Assembly: GCA_028583605.1 (NCBI GenBank)
Contig: CM053333.1
Span: forward strand, 9,828,638-9,892,637
DNA: 64,000 nt
Origin: Dastarcus helophoroides
Taxonomy: Eukaryota > Arthropoda > Insecta > Coleoptera > Bothrideridae
Direction: 5' to 3'
In this document: one piece after another, positions 1-12,334 of the stretch
Layout of the letters: every line of letters begins with the position of its first letter
Position numbering within the stretch: position 1 is the stretch's first letter
Notes under the pieces: model-generated
What the model saw: only the letters and a program-made list of their open reading frames with translations
The model's database searches: none
What the model was told of the DNA's origin: nothing
Translations under genes and position numbers: made by a program

Positions 1-26
1 TTTCCTAAAATTAAGGAATATTTATA

Positions 27-126
27 AATTGAAATACAGAATTTGTCCCCTGAAACAAAGAAAGATTAAAAAACGTTGCTCTAACGCGTTTCGACAGCCA
101 AGCTGTCATCTTCAGAGAGATACTGA
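27..126 (-). repeat. Fragment of interspersed repeat family G (GGTGGAAC family, hammerhead-like core)
   Basis: This stretch matches 3535-3722, 22929-23075 and 34187-34330. Shared blocks are a TTGAAATACA start, a CCCCTGAAAC block and a segment that reads on the minus strand CTGAAGATGACAGC, a short loop, GGCTGTCGAAACGCG. The CTGAAGA...GAAAC spacing resembles a hammerhead core, but no stem I can be drawn, so it is probably a decayed or non-catalytic relative. Family name unknown. Confidence 0.6.
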
Positions 127-189
127 AAAAAAAATAGGAATATTTAAATTAAAAATTTTTAATTTTTGATTTATATAAATTATCAATAT

Positions 190-470
190 ATAATAGTTTT
201 TTCTTCATGGTGGATTCTTATTGGTTGGAAACATTATATGTATTAATTTTATGTAACATTTCTGCGACCCAGTTTGGAAATATTTAAATTTTTATTAATG
301 AATGTTGACAATATTCTAAAACATTTTTTGAAATATGACTACGTGATATTTAAATTTTTTTAAAACGTCACCCCTTGACAGTTGACAAAAAATAGGTTAG
401 TTTATTTTACATAGACTAAGAAAAAAATGAAATATAGAAAACCAAAATTAGATATGAAAAAAAATAATAG
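190..470 (-). repeat. Interspersed repeat family A, truncated copy without its ribozyme
   Basis: The segment containing CGACCCAGTTTGGAAATATT, ACTACGTGATATTTAAATTT and ACAGTTGACAAAAAATAGG recurs at 6110-6380 on the same strand. It recurs on the opposite strand near 49440-49560 and 60180-60400. In the 60-kb copy this sequence is the tail of an element that starts with a hammerhead ribozyme, so this copy is truncated at its 5' side. Confidence 0.65.
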
Positions 471-599
471 TAAAATAATGGTGTATGAAATCGAAATATT
501 ACGTAAAATAAAATGGGACCAAGAAAATTTTCGATCCTCATCATTTATTTTAGGTGTATTGTATTCAGAAAATTGTGCAAATTCCACAAATGTAATAAT

Positions 600-632
600 A
601 TACAGGGTGTTCCATTTAAATATTAAAAGTTG
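600..632 (+). repeat. Terminal fragment of the CAGGGTGT foldback family
   Basis: TATACAGGGTGTTCCATTTA matches the ends and internal motifs of the large foldback element at 17161-21380. Only about 30 bases are recognisable. Confidence 0.4.
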
Positions 633-878
633 GTATTAGTTTTAGGTAAAGTGACAGTAGGAATGTCATTTTTCAAAATTTGACCTTTCATAAGTAATCG
701 AGTGTAGTAAATTTGAAAATTTGAATTTCAAAAAAAATCGGGGGTGTACCATGATCCTGTTACACCCGAAAATATTCAGCCGAAAAAATATTGACAACCC
801 TACAGCGGAGTAAGGCACTTGCGCTATCCCACCTTAGCGCATGTGTCAATTTTGTCAAGATACTAAAATTTGCTGCAC

Positions 879-1019
879 CAGTGGCGTACATGGGGCTTTT
901 GCCGCATGGACCAATCCCCAATTTACCTCACTGTCAAGTCAATCAAAATTAAGCCCAATTATTAACAGAATTACAGAATGTTGTCTCAGAATATGTGCCC
1001 CCTTCTAGATACACCACTG
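879..1019. mobile_element. Short hAT-like MITE (141 bp)
   Basis: The ends are CAGTGGCGTACAT on the left and, read inward on the other strand, CAGTGGTGTATCT on the right. CAGTGGCGTA is a common hAT-type terminus. The flanking octamers TGCTGCAC (871-878) and GGCCGCAC (1020-1027) agree at 6 of 8 positions, as expected for an aged 8-bp target-site duplication. There is no coding capacity. Confidence 0.65.
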
Positions 1020-3486
1020 GGCCGCACCGTGAATTTTAATATGGTTGAAATTTTGTATTAGTCACAGCGGTTGACTGAAGCATTGAACTGAAGTACCTAT
1101 TCAATTCTTAACAGATGAGATTGTTAATCAATTAGATTAGTAAGCTCGAGGCGAAATGTATCTAATTATTGCTAATTACCAGTGTAGTAACGGGGTATTT
1201 TCTGGACAGCTGTTGGGAAAAAATTTGAAGAATGAGTTTATAAATCGCAGTTTACTCTTTCTTTTATTAACAAAATTGCATGAATGGCGCAAACTGGCGT
1301 GGGCTAATTCTTCGAATAAGTGTCACTTGCAACGAAGCTGCTGGTACTAATTAGGTTTTACCAGCACCAGTTGCGCGCAAACAGCATTTACGTATTCCAT
1401 AAAAATGCGTTTCTGGCCTCAAACGCTTTATATAGCTGAGAAGTGGAGGATATTCGAGATATTTAGTAGTTTTGCTTACAACCACGTATTATAGATTCTT
1501 CACGATGCTCAAGGGCAGACGTACCAAAAATGGAATGGTTATTTTTCGACTGAAGTGTTGCAATGTTTTTATAACGCGTAGTAAACGTCGCAATGTAAAC
1601 TAAACTAAAGCACAATTTGTTGCTAATGCTGCATAAGAAAATTAGTTATGCACCTAACTTTTGGGCGTACACCTTTAATAATCGCAAAAAGAGAAAGTGC
1701 TCAGTTATGCGTATATAACAAAAAAAAGACAATTTTGCTTGGTATTATTTAACTTAAGAACGCTGCACATTCCACGTTTATTACACACTCTATGCAAATG
1801 AATTCCGTTTATGTTTTTAAATTGTCTACACTATTTATAACTAGAATTACTTTTATTACTTTCAATTTAGAATGTAATTTTAACACACGTTGACTATTTT
1901 TAATGAATTTTAAATTACCTGAATTTTAAAAACACATTCCAGCTAAAAGGTACCTAATTTTTAAAACGGTCATTAGCGTGGATCCGAATTGTCTCAATTT
2001 CATACACATGTAACATGTTGCAATACAAAATTTCCATAACGCATAGGACAGTCGTTTAATCGTAGATGTCACCATTTAGTTTTATGTCGATTATAAACAC
2101 ATACGTATAAGACAAACGTAAGCAAAGAAGTCAAGGTTCTTTTCCACCGCCCGTAATTTTACGTTGCCCAATATACGCGCATTCACATTAATAGATAATG
2201 TAAGTTGCACCGCAGTGCAGCACTAGTAATTAAAATGAACAAAACTGACCTAGAAGTTTGTCTAATAGACTTACAGAGGCAAAAGGTTAAGATTATGGGT
2301 TAAAAAATGATCGGTGAAGAGTGATACTGAGGAGAACGATAAAGTATCCTTAGGGACACGATAAAGTCGTGAGCTGGGATGTCTGTCTATCGACTGATCT
2401 TTTGTCCGGGCTAATCTCGGAAACTGCTAAATTAATTGTAATCAAACTTTTACTAAAATGTGAAGTATTTTTAGGGGTACCTTTTAGCCTATTTTTATTC
2501 CAATAAAACGCAACCTGTCATTTATAAGAAATCAACTGTGTTCATAACTTTATTTGAGATTATAACGTAGAACACATTAAAGAGAAAACAATCCGGTAAT
2601 ATAATATTGCCCGCCACCTACAGTTTCAGCAGGTACTAGAATAAGGGGTGCGAACTCTTGAATTTATTATTCTGTTAATATCAATTACGAAATTATTTTA
2701 TTTTGAAATATGACGTTATTAGCCTTGCGGAAAGTGGCGGGGGTCAAATAGTTTTGAATATTCCAAAAAATGAAAAATTCGCAATTTGAGTAGATATATT
2801 TCCACAGTTATAAAAATGGCCAGTTTACATTTTGACAAAAGAAATATTCAAAATTTAATCATTTTTCAAAGTAAATATTAAAAAAAAAAGTTAAATTTTT
2901 CTAATATTTAAAACAAAATATTTCGAATGATGGTAAATTATTTTTGTAATAATTAAAAGTATTTCCAAAATAGGAAGATTTTTAACAATTTAATTTATTA
3001 CGATTTAAAAGGACAATTTACCATAATTAACGTTTTCTAAAAAAATCCCAATAAAAATTTTGAAAATATAATTAATTTTAATAATTGTATTATCTAACTT
3101 ACATTTTTTTATGGTAATTAATTTTTTTTAATTTAGGATAATTGTTTCAATATTTTGCGGTTTACTTGGATTCCCTCCAAGTTTACTTTTCGGTCCTAAT
3201 GACAAATTGGGTTCTATTATTATGGATTACCAAATTAACGAGAACGGACACCACGAAAAGTATATGTACCTCATACAGAGCGTAGTACTACAGTAATTAT
3301 TAGAGAGCGGATTATATGCATAGTTTTTTTTAACAAAATATGCGCATATTACATGCAGATTTTGAACAAAATATGCATCGTAGTTACAATTTTTTGCACA
3401 TTAATATGCATTATATGCATCATAGATACCAAAAAATTGGGTTCAATATAAAACAAACATTTAATGGCAATTTAAAAACCATTCAA
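1020..3486. other. No gene recognised
   Basis: AT-rich sequence with scattered stops in all frames. The one small frame (1156-1350) has no recognisable similarity. From about 3300 to 3425 TATGCAT-like words are clustered. Nothing else stands out. Confidence 0.5.
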
Positions 3487-5770
3487 TATCAATTTATTGC
3501 TATAAATCAGAAGTATTAAAATTTTATTCTAATTTTTTTTTGGTGGAAGGGACTGGTCCTTGCTTATCTTCAAAAATTGAAATACGAATCTTTCCCCTTA
3601 AACCAAGAAAGATTAAAAAACACAACAAAGGTTGCTCTAGCGCATTTCGATAGCCAAGTTATCATCTTTCTTCAGTCATCTCTTTCTTGGTTTCAAGGGG
3701 CAAGATTTGTATTTCAATATTTTTATATAATTATTACCAATAATTTGCCTGAACTAAAATTACTTGATGCATACTATTTTAAAAATATTCCGGATTTGAA
3801 AATTACTAGGAATCGCTTTTTCTGTCGAAAATTTTAAGACATATTACTTCTGAATTCAGCATTAGTTTTTGATGAAATTTTAAGCATTTACATAACCTTT
3901 CATGTTCTTTCAAATGAGGATGGAAACATTTCATTAAAATCGTCAACAAAAAATTTTCATCAGAAGAGTTGCTTAAGTTACTTTAAACTCCCTCATAGAA
4001 ATGTCAAAGGAGTCTAGGTGGCGTGTTCTTCATGGAAGCTAGGGAAGCGCCCCCCCCCCCTACCCCTACAAAATGAAACTGTCAATATTCATTTTATTGT
4101 AAAATCTCTTTTTTTCACACAACAGCTGCAACCACTACTTATTGGTAATACTCATGATCAAGATTTAACAATTTTTACAAAGTTTCAACTTTTTTGAAAA
4201 TTTTGACATCTTGAGTTTCAATTTATTATTGCAAATTTCGACTCTTTTGAAAATTTAGACATTTCAAAATTTTACCTCTTTCAAAGCTTCCTTTTTTCAA
4301 AATTTTGATTTTTTTTCTAAATTTCAATCTTTGTCGTCTCAAAATTTTAACATTTTTGAAAAGCTCAACCTTTATCAATTTATTGCTATAAATCAGAAGT
4401 ATTAAAATTATATTTTCATATAATTATTATCAACAATTTGTCTGAACTAAAATTACTTGGTACATATTATTTCAAAAATTTGATTTGAAAATTACTAGAA
4501 ATCGCTTTTTTCTGTTGAAAATTTTGAGCCCTACTACTTCTGAATTAAACATTAGTTTTTGCTAAAATTTTAAACATTTACATAACCTTCCATGTTCTTT
4601 CAAATGAGGATAGAAACATTTCATTAAAATCATCAACAAAAAAGTTTTCACCAGAAGAGTTGCTTAAGTTACTTTTAAATGCCTCATAGAAATATCAAAG
4701 GAGTCTAAGAACCAGTGGCGCGTTCTTCATGGAAGCTAGGGAAGCGCCCCCCCCCCTACAAAATGAAAATATCCATATTCATTTTATTGTAAAATCTCTT
4801 TTTTTCACACAACAGCTACAACCATTATTTATTGGTAATACTCATAATCAAGATTTAACAATTTTTTTCAAAGTTTCAACTTTTTTGAAAATTTTGACGT
4901 TTTAAGTTTCAATTTTTTATTGAAAATTTCGACTCTTTTGAAAATTTAGATATTTCAAAATTTTACCTCTTTCAAAGCTTTCTTTTTTCAAAATTTTGAT
5001 TTTTTTCTTAAAATTTCAATCCTTGTCTCAAAATTTTAACTATTAGGAAAATCTCAAGCTTTATCAATTTTTTGCTATAAATAAGAAGTATTGAAATTAT
5101 ATTTTCATATGATTATTATCAACAATTTGCCTGAACTAAAATTACTTGATGCATATTGTTTCAAAAATATACCGGATTAGAAAATGACTAGGCATCGCTT
5201 TTTCTGTCGAAAATTTTAGAGCCATATTACTTCTGAATTAAACATTAATTTTTGATAAAACTTTAAGCATTTACATAACCTTTTATGTTCTTTCAAATGA
5301 GAAACATTCCAATCATCAGCAAAAAAGTTCTCACTAGAAGAGTTGCTTCAGTTATTTTTAACTGGCTCATAGAAATGTCAAAATGAACCAGTGGCGTGTT
5401 CTTCATGGTAGCTAGGGCAGCCCCCCCTTACAAAATGAAAATGTTCATATTCATTTTATTTTAAAATCTCTTTTTTTTCACACAACAGCTGCAACCACTA
5501 TTTATTGGTAACACTCATGATCAAGATTTAACAATTTTTTCAAAGCCTTAACTTTTTTGAAAATTTTGACGTTTTAAATTTCAATTTATTGTTGAAAATT
5601 TTAGTTGATTATTGAAAATTTCAATTTATTATTGAAAATGTCAGTTTATTCTTTTGAAAATTTTGACGTTTTTGAAAATTTAAACATTTCAAAACTTTCT
5701 TTTTTCAAAATTTTGGTTTTGTGTTAAAATTTCAACCTTTTGTTTCTCAAAATTTTAACTTTTTTGAAAA
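3487..5770. repeat. Tandem repeat, three units of about 690 bp
   Basis: Units begin with the same block (TATCAATTTATTGCTATAAA) at 3487, 4373 and 5062. Each carries the same ordered landmarks: an ATTACTTGATGCATA-like block, a TTCTTCATGGAAGCTAGGG block, a poly-C run, and CACACAACAGCTGCAACCAC. The second and third units are 689 bp apart. The first is about 190 bp longer because a family G element is inserted at 3535-3722. Copies differ by many substitutions and small indels, so the array is old. Units two and three contain CAGTGGCG just before the TTCTTCATGG block, reminiscent of a hAT end. Confidence 0.8.
3535..3722 (+). mobile_element. Family G foldback element inserted in the first 690-bp unit
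   Basis: It starts GGTGGAAGGGACTGGTCC. TTGAAATACGAATC near 3577 is repeated in inverted form (GATTTGTATTTCAA) near 3705-3718, so the element can fold on itself. The sequence is missing from the other two tandem units, which gives its boundaries to within a few bases. It has no coding capacity. Confidence 0.65.
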
Positions 5771-6109
5771 TCTTAACCTTTTCCAAAATTTCGATTTCTT
5801 ATGAAATGTTATCTTTATTTTTTAAATCCGACTTTTAATTAGCAGTTTAGCTTCAAGAGTAATTCATTTTTTATCAAAATTTTTGACTTTTTCTTGAAAT
5901 TTCAATTTACTGTATTAAAACTTTCGATGTTCTTAAAAGGAAACTTTGAAAAGGTTTTTTTTTTAAAGTTGTACTCATAAAAATTTTGATTTTACGAAAA
6001 TTTTGCGACTTGTTCAAAAATTTCGGCTTTCTCGATGTTTAATAAATTTGATTATTTCTCAAGATTTTCAATTTTATGTCGAAATTTCAACTTTTTTGTA
6101 AATGTTTAT

Positions 6110-6418
6110 CAATTTTATTTAACATTTCTACAACCTAGTTTGAAAATATTTAAATTTTTATTGTTTGTTGACAGTATTCTAAAACTTGAAATACAGAACT
6201 TGTCCCCTGAAACCAAGGACCAGTCCGTTCCACCAAAAAAGTATTCTAAAACATTTTTTGAAGTATGACTACGTGATAGCTAAATTTATTTAAAACGTCA
6301 CCTCGTGACAGTTGACAAAAAATAGGTTAGTTTATTTTACATAGAATAGGATATATAGAAGACCAAAAATTAGATATGAAAAAAATTTGTTTTTTTGATA
6401 AATGATGAAAATATAAAA
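6110..6418 (-). repeat. Interspersed repeat family A, second copy, interrupted
   Basis: It matches 250-470 block by block (AACATTTCTACAACCTAGTT, then TGACTACGTGATA, then CAGTTGACAAAAAATAGG). A 55-bp family G fragment interrupts it at 6186-6240. Confidence 0.7.
6186..6240 (-). mobile_element. 55-bp family G insertion with a 12-bp target-site duplication
   Basis: The host sequence GTATTCTAAAAC is present directly before (6174-6185) and after (6241-6252) the insert. The insert contains TTGAAATACAGAACTTG and the inverse of GGTGGAACGGACTGG, ending in six A. A 12-bp exact duplication around a 55-bp piece shows family G moves as a discrete unit. Confidence 0.75.
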
Positions 6419-6565
6419 CGTGATAGCTAAATTTATTTAAAACGTCACCTCATGACAGTTGACAAAAAATAGGTTAGTTTATTTTACATAGAATAGGAAA
6501 TATAGAAGACCAAAAATTAGATATGAAAAAAATTTGTTTTTTTGATAAATGATGAAAATATAAAA
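6272..6565. repeat. Tandem duplication, 147-bp period
   Basis: CGTGATAGCTAAATTTATTT starts at 6272 and again at 6419. The following sequence, through the GAAAAAAATTTGTTTTTTTG block, is nearly identical in both copies. It duplicates the distal part of the family A copy. Confidence 0.8.
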
Positions 6566-6882
6566 ATATAAAAAAATGTTGACCTTTTTGGAAAAATTCG
6601 ACTTTTTTGAAAATTTTGACTATTTCTCAAAATATCACAAAAATACCTTTTTTTTAAATTTCGAATATTCTGAAAATTTTGACGTTTTTTAAAAAATTTC
6701 GCTAATTCAGATAACAAAATTGACATTTTTTTCAAAAGTTAGTCCTTTTCTTAAAATTCTGACTGAAAGTTGGTAGCTATTTCAAAATATATACTTTTTT
6801 TTTAACTTTCGACTTTTTCTTCACATACGATTTTTTGTGAATCAAAACCTTTTTTTGAAAAAATTACTTTTTGTCCAAAATT

Positions 6883-8690
6883 GAACCATTTATTCGAAAA
6901 ATTCAAGATTTTTCAAAATCAACTTTTTCTTAGTAATATACAAAATGTTGACTATTTTCTAAGAAAAAAATCTTAGGAAACATTGAAATTTCTAATCAAA
7001 AAAGTCGAAATTATGAAATAAAGTTGTAAAAAGAAAGTTTTGTTAAGTTAGTATGTTAAAAGGTCGAATAAAAAACAATTCAACGTGGCAATTTAAAAAA
7101 AAAAAATTACAAAGAAATCTAAATTTCAAGAACAATTTGAAATTTGGAGATAAATTTTTTTTTAAATAAGTCAGATTTTGAAATTTTTTTAATGAAAATA
7201 TCGACCTTTTTGAAATAAGACGTAAGCAGAACTATCCAAAATTTCCGCTTCTTTTTAAACTGTGGCCAAAAATTTTTGCGAAAATTTACATTGTTTAAAA
7301 TACTTTTACTTTTTTTAAATAAAATTTGCACTTTCGTTCATAATTTTTTATTTATGTTGAAAATTTCGACTTTTTTAAAAATGTTTTCCAAAATCTAGTT
7401 TTTTTCGTGACGTTTTGACCACTGTTTAAACATGTCTAAGTTTTTCTAAAATTCAACTTTTCTGGAATTTTGAATTATTTCTGAAAATACTGACATATTT
7501 TGAATATTTTTGAAAATTGGGCATAGACTTTTTCCAAAATTCAAATTTTTTTTTGAAAAATTACTCTTTTTTTAAAATTTGAACCATTTATTCGAAAAAT
7601 TCAAGATTTTTTAAAATATCACCTTTTTTCTTAGAAATATACAAAATGTTGACTATTTTCTAAAAAAAGTCAGTTTTTGAAATATTTTTAATGAAAATAT
7701 CGACCTTTTTGAAATAAGACCTAAAAATTAAAACTATCCAAAATTTCCGCTTCTTTTTAAACTCTCACCCAAAACTTTTGCGAAAATTTACATTGTGTGA
7801 AATATTTTCACTTTTTTTAATTAAAATTTGCACTTTCGTTTAGAATTTTATATTTATGTTGAAAATTTCCCCTTTTTTAAAAATGTGTTTTTCCAAAATC
7901 TAGTTTTTTTGTGTGACGTTTTGACCACTGTTTAAACATGTCTAAGTTTTTCTAAAATTCAACTTTTTCTGGAATTTTGAATTATTTCTGAAAATACTGA
8001 GACATTTTGAATATTTTTGAAAATTGGGCATTTTTTCGAAAAATTAGACTTTTTCCAAAATTCAAAACTTTTTTTGAAAAATTACTTTTTGTTCAAAATT
8101 TGAACCATTTATTCGAAAAATTCAAGATTTTTCAAAATATCACCTTTTTCTTAAAAATATACAAAATGTTGACTATTTTCTAAAAAAAAGTCAGTTTTTG
8201 AAATATTTTTAATGAAAATATCGACCTTTTTGAAATAAGACCTGAAAATTAAAACTATCCAAAATTTCCGCTTGTTTTTAAACTCTGGCCGAAAATGTTT
8301 GCGAAAATTTACATTGTGTAAAATATTTTCACTTTTTTAAATAGAATTTGCACTTTCGTTCATAATTTTTTATTTATGTTGAAAATTTCAACTTTTTTAA
8401 AAATATGTTTTTCCAAAATCATTTTTTTTTTCGTTTTAACCACTGTTTAAACATGTCTAAGTTTTTCTAAAATTTAACTTTTTTTGAAATTTTGAATTAT
8501 TTCTGAAAATACTGACACATTTTGAATATTTTTGAAAATTGGGCATTTTTTCGAAAAATTAGACTTTTTCCAAAATTCAAAACTTTTTTTGAAAAATTAC
8601 TTTTTGTTCAAAATTTGAACCATTTATTCGAAAAATTCAAGATTTTTCAAAATATCACCTTTTTCTTAGAAATATACAAATGTTGACTAT
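6883..8690. repeat. Higher-order tandem repeat, about 518-bp period
   Basis: The marker GAACCATTTATTCGAAAAA occurs at 6883, 7581, 8102 and 8617, always followed by TCAAGATTTTT. Intervals are 698, 521 and 515 bp; the first is longer because of unrelated sequence around 6960-7130. Shared landmarks include ACCACTGTTTAAACATGTC and GCACTTTCGTT. Confidence 0.75.
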
Positions 8691-9720
8691 TTTCTAAAAT
8701 TTCCAAAATTCGACTTTTTCTTAAAACTTTATCTCCAAATTTCAAATTGTTCTTAAAATTTAGATTTTTTTGTAATTTTTTACTTTTCAAAAAATTTCTA
8801 CGTTCAACATTTTTTTTTGAAAATTCGATCTTTCAAATTTCCATTAATTACTGAAAATTGCAAGTTTTTTTGAAAATTTAGACATTTTAACATACTAACT
8901 TAGCAAAACTTTCTTTTTCCAACTTTTTCCCATAATGCAGACTTTTTTGATTGGAAACTTCAATTTTTCCTAAGATTTTGACTTTGAAAATTTTAATTAT
9001 ATTGAAAATTTTGACTTTTTTGAAAATTTGGTGTTTTCTACAATCTAGATCTTTTTCCTAAAATGTTGACTATTTTTTGAAAAAAAGTCAATTTTTTCGA
9101 GATTTCAACTTTTTGTGGATTTTGACCTTTTTGAAATACTGACTTAAAAATTTCGATCTTTTTGAAAATTCGGACTTTTTTTGAAAAATTCTAATTTTTC
9201 GAAATTTCAAATTTTTCTCAAAATTTCCACTTTATATTTTTTATTACTTTTTAAAAAATAATGACACTCTTTTGCAAAATTGGACTTTTCAGGGTGGTGA
9301 CTTCGACGTTTTTTGGACTTATTTTAAAATTTTGAATTATTTCAAAAATTTTGATTTTCGGAATATGGACTTTTTTAAAAAATTTCGATTTTTTGAAATT
9401 TGGACTTTTTTGAAAATTTCGACCTTTTTGAAAATTAAATTTATATTTTTTTAAAATTTAAACTTTCTTTGAATGTTTTTTACAATTATCTACTTTTTAA
9501 AAAATAATGACATTCGACGTTTTTGGGCTTATTTTAAAATTTTGAATTTTTTCAAAAATTTTGATTTGTGGAATATTGACTTTTTTACAAATTCCGATTT
9601 TTTAAAATTTGAACGCTGAAAATCTTGACCTTTTCGAAAAATGAATTTACATTTTTTTAAAATTTAAACTTTCTTTAAATGTTCAATATTCATAATTTGA
9701 TTTTTTTTCGAAATGAAAAT

Positions 9721-10573
9721 ATTTTTTTTAATCTAGAACAAAGAAATTAAAAAATGAATCAGTTAGCATAGAATATTCGTCAAATATTCTACACCTCAAA
9801 ACTAATCAAATTTAATACATTTTGTTTTAATTTAATTTAATCCAAAAATGTGATTGTTATGATAGTTTGGTTTCCAATATTTCAACTACGAAACAAACTT
9901 TGGATCCAGTACCTAGTGTCCAGTCAGTTAGACAACTTGTTTTGTATGTTATAGGTACCCTGAAAGATCATACGTAATATCTCCACAATCCTTAAAGGAA
10001 AGAAGTGAATTTTATTGACAATAAGAGTTGACCTTTCAAATATATAAGATAATCTGTATTGTCTACCGACGCCAACAACTGAAAATTTATCTTTAAGACT
10101 CGGAGTAGGATATGTTACGTTTTATTTGTTATCTGAGCACACCTTAATATTATTATTTCAAGGTTACTTTATTGTTGCAAATTTTCATATTAGTTAAACG
10201 CGCTATAAGCAATTAACAACAGCTTCTACAGAACATAGTTCAATCGAAATATAAACAACTGAAAATTTCGTTTATATTAGTATCTTGAGTAAATCGAATA
10301 ATTCACACATTTTGTTGCTTGTTCATTCAAGATTCTTCCATGTTAAAACAATTTTTACTTAAGCGTTATTGCGTTTTCCAGCTCTAAGCATTGTACTATA
10401 TGATGTTTCGATCCAGATAAATTTTGGAACATGCGATTTTAATCTTCTGGATTGAAACATAAAAAGTGTTATGTCTTTATTCACACTTGAACCATAGATT
10501 TACTATTTGTCAACCAACGTGGCGTTTATGAGTTAAGGAGCTTGAAAGTCTAAAAAAGACTAAATCGGGACGA
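9721..10573. other. No gene recognised
   Basis: Ordinary AT-rich sequence with no long frame, repeat structure or RNA gene that I can support. Confidence 0.45.
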
Positions 10574-11990
10574 TTTTTTTAATGTTCGATCCACTCGCAA
10601 AGGGTAACCCTATTATGCCTTAAAAGCAACGCGAGTAGGATGCGGAAAGAAGGATAGATGGCGAAGAATCGCCTTCCTAAACAAGTATAGGTTTTAATTT
10701 TTGGGAAAAATTCCCTTCGGTAACGAGTGTTTCATAGTTTGGAAGTTCTATAGAAAAAAGTCTTCGTAGACAGAAGTCCTCACTATGTCAAGGTGGACCG
10801 CACAGGAATTTACTGGCTCCGACTGTCTTGTATGCCTCAAAAATCTTGCCCTTTGGGGGATCAATCCCTGTTCCTGTAAGCATCTCCCATGAGAGTATTT
10901 GTAGAGAAGAGATAAATTACCAGTCATCCGCCCGTTTTCTAGTGTTCTAGTGTTCCAGTGATCGAAATCACTGTTTGCCTCGTCAATGACCTCTTTTAAA
11001 AATGTGCATCTACAAAGGTGGTCCGAGTCTCTACTGAGGGATTATTTCGCCAATGACGATATGCGCGATTTTTGCAGAAGACAGCCCTGGCACATTTTTT
11101 GCTGAACCAAGATTTACTGGATGCAGACTTCTTTTGGGAATGGGGAATTGATCATTCCATACCAAGCAGGATAGTTTCAGTGATGGGTTCGGCGACTGCG
11201 GAAGGGGGTCTGAGTTAAAGTAGACTTCTTGCGATAGGAAAGATGCAAAGAAGTCTCTTAAACCTTCCCAGTTTGCAAAGTTAAAGTGCCAAACCCTACG
11301 GGGCTGTGTCTGAGAAGGAGGTGGTATATGAAGCGAACGAGAGGCTGCTACAAGCTTTTGATCGAAATTTCCAGGCGGTAATGTCACAGTGATTTTATAC
11401 GAATTTGGAAAATTTGTAAAAAAATGGTCGAGTAGATTAGGTTGATGGGTATCTACATCAGGAATCTTGTGGGAGCCTCAACCTATTGCGATAGTCTACA
11501 AGTGATGGCGAAAGGCTCTGCCACCATTCCCGCGTCATCAGTTCGGAAATAAACATTAACCAGGGGATGTTATGTACGTTGGAGTCACCGAGCGAACCTC
11601 AGCGTAATTCGTCTGTAGGTGATCGAAGGTTACGGAGAGATAAGAGAAGAGCTGTCTGTTGGGAGACAGATAAAATAAACAAATGAATATTACTTCGCTT
11701 TTGGAGCAGATTTTCAGCCAAGTCACATCATAATTAGCAGATTCCAGTACCTCTTCTCGTTGGCAGGACAGGTCGCTTCGCAAACTCCCCTCTTGTGTCG
11801 AAACTTTGAGTGCAAGTCGTAATTAGGGCAAAGCAAGTGAACCGTATCGATGGATGGGGAGACTTGGGTTTCTGTCAGACACAGCATATGTGGGCTTTCA
11901 TTTTGAAGGTGTTAATGAACTGAGTTTAGGTTTGAGTTTAGCCCCCGAATGTTACAGAACTGAATTTTGAATGATTGATTGGAAAGAGAT
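10574..11990 (-). pseudogene. LINE copy A: endonuclease part joined to 3' end, reverse transcriptase missing
   Basis: Read on the minus strand, 11945 to about 11350 encodes an APE-type LINE endonuclease in broken frames. Visible pieces are HMLCLTETQVSPS (catalytic-Glu LTETQ motif), NYDVTWLKICSKS, and LLDHFFTNFPNSYK followed by LPPGNFDQKLV. The inter-domain linker follows (RRVWHFNFANWEGLRDFFASF, frame at 11031-11387; then WFSKKCARAV and KNRAYRHWRNNPS). Near 10990 the sequence jumps to the C-terminal and 3'-UTR block shared by all copies of the family (TCCACTCGCAAAGGGTAAC on the plus strand at 10580). The whole reverse transcriptase is deleted. Placement in the jockey/CR1 group of I-superfamily LINEs rests on motif recognition. 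Several frameshifts and stops make it non-functional. Confidence 0.85.
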
Positions 11991-12334
11991 TTGGTCTATG
12001 CCACATTAAAATTTTCCGTCGATTTTGGATTCCTTCACACATCCTCCACCGGGACATCCGGACGGGAGGGTAGTTTACGTCCGGAATTTTTTGCACAAAG
12101 AAAATCTATCATCTCTTTAAAAATTATTTTAAAAAAATCAAAGGAGATGAAAAAAAGAAAATGAGGAAAAGGACAGGATGAGGCAAGAAGAATAACAGGA
12201 ACCGACTCACGTGTCAAAGACGGAAACATGATGTAAGCACCATTTTACCGCCTCCTAGTGACACGTGACTACCCCAGGTACTACCTCGGACGACTGAAAG
12301 CTCCAGTCTACTACCTTACAAGGAAATATCAACA
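11991..12334. other. Spacer between two outward-pointing LINE copies
   Basis: This moderately GC-rich spacer may hold 5' sequence of LINE A, but I cannot match it to the other copies. The short overlapping frames at 11979-12164 and 12035-12229 show no recognisable domain. Confidence 0.35.

Larger units (their letters stand above)
5560..9720. repeat. Decayed low-complexity tract with a TTTTGAAAATTTCGAC theme
   Basis: About 4 kb of loosely repeated T-runs alternating with GAAAATTTCGAC-like words, heavily strand-biased. Related tracts occur at 27180-28330, 59330-61865 and 62254-64000 in the same orientation, and at 48240-50220 and 53250-56060 in the other. The small frames inside (for example 6517-6735 and 7119-7331) are Phe/Lys/Asn-rich translations of this repeat, not genes. 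Confidence 0.7.

Noticed and set aside
1915..1935. Minus-strand TTCAG/GTAATT as a second recursive splice site
   Set aside because: The pyrimidine tract is poor and GTAATT is a weak 5' splice site.
6035..9454. Small Phe/Lys/Asn-rich frames
   Set aside because: Random frames in the degenerate TTTTGAAAATTTCGAC tract.
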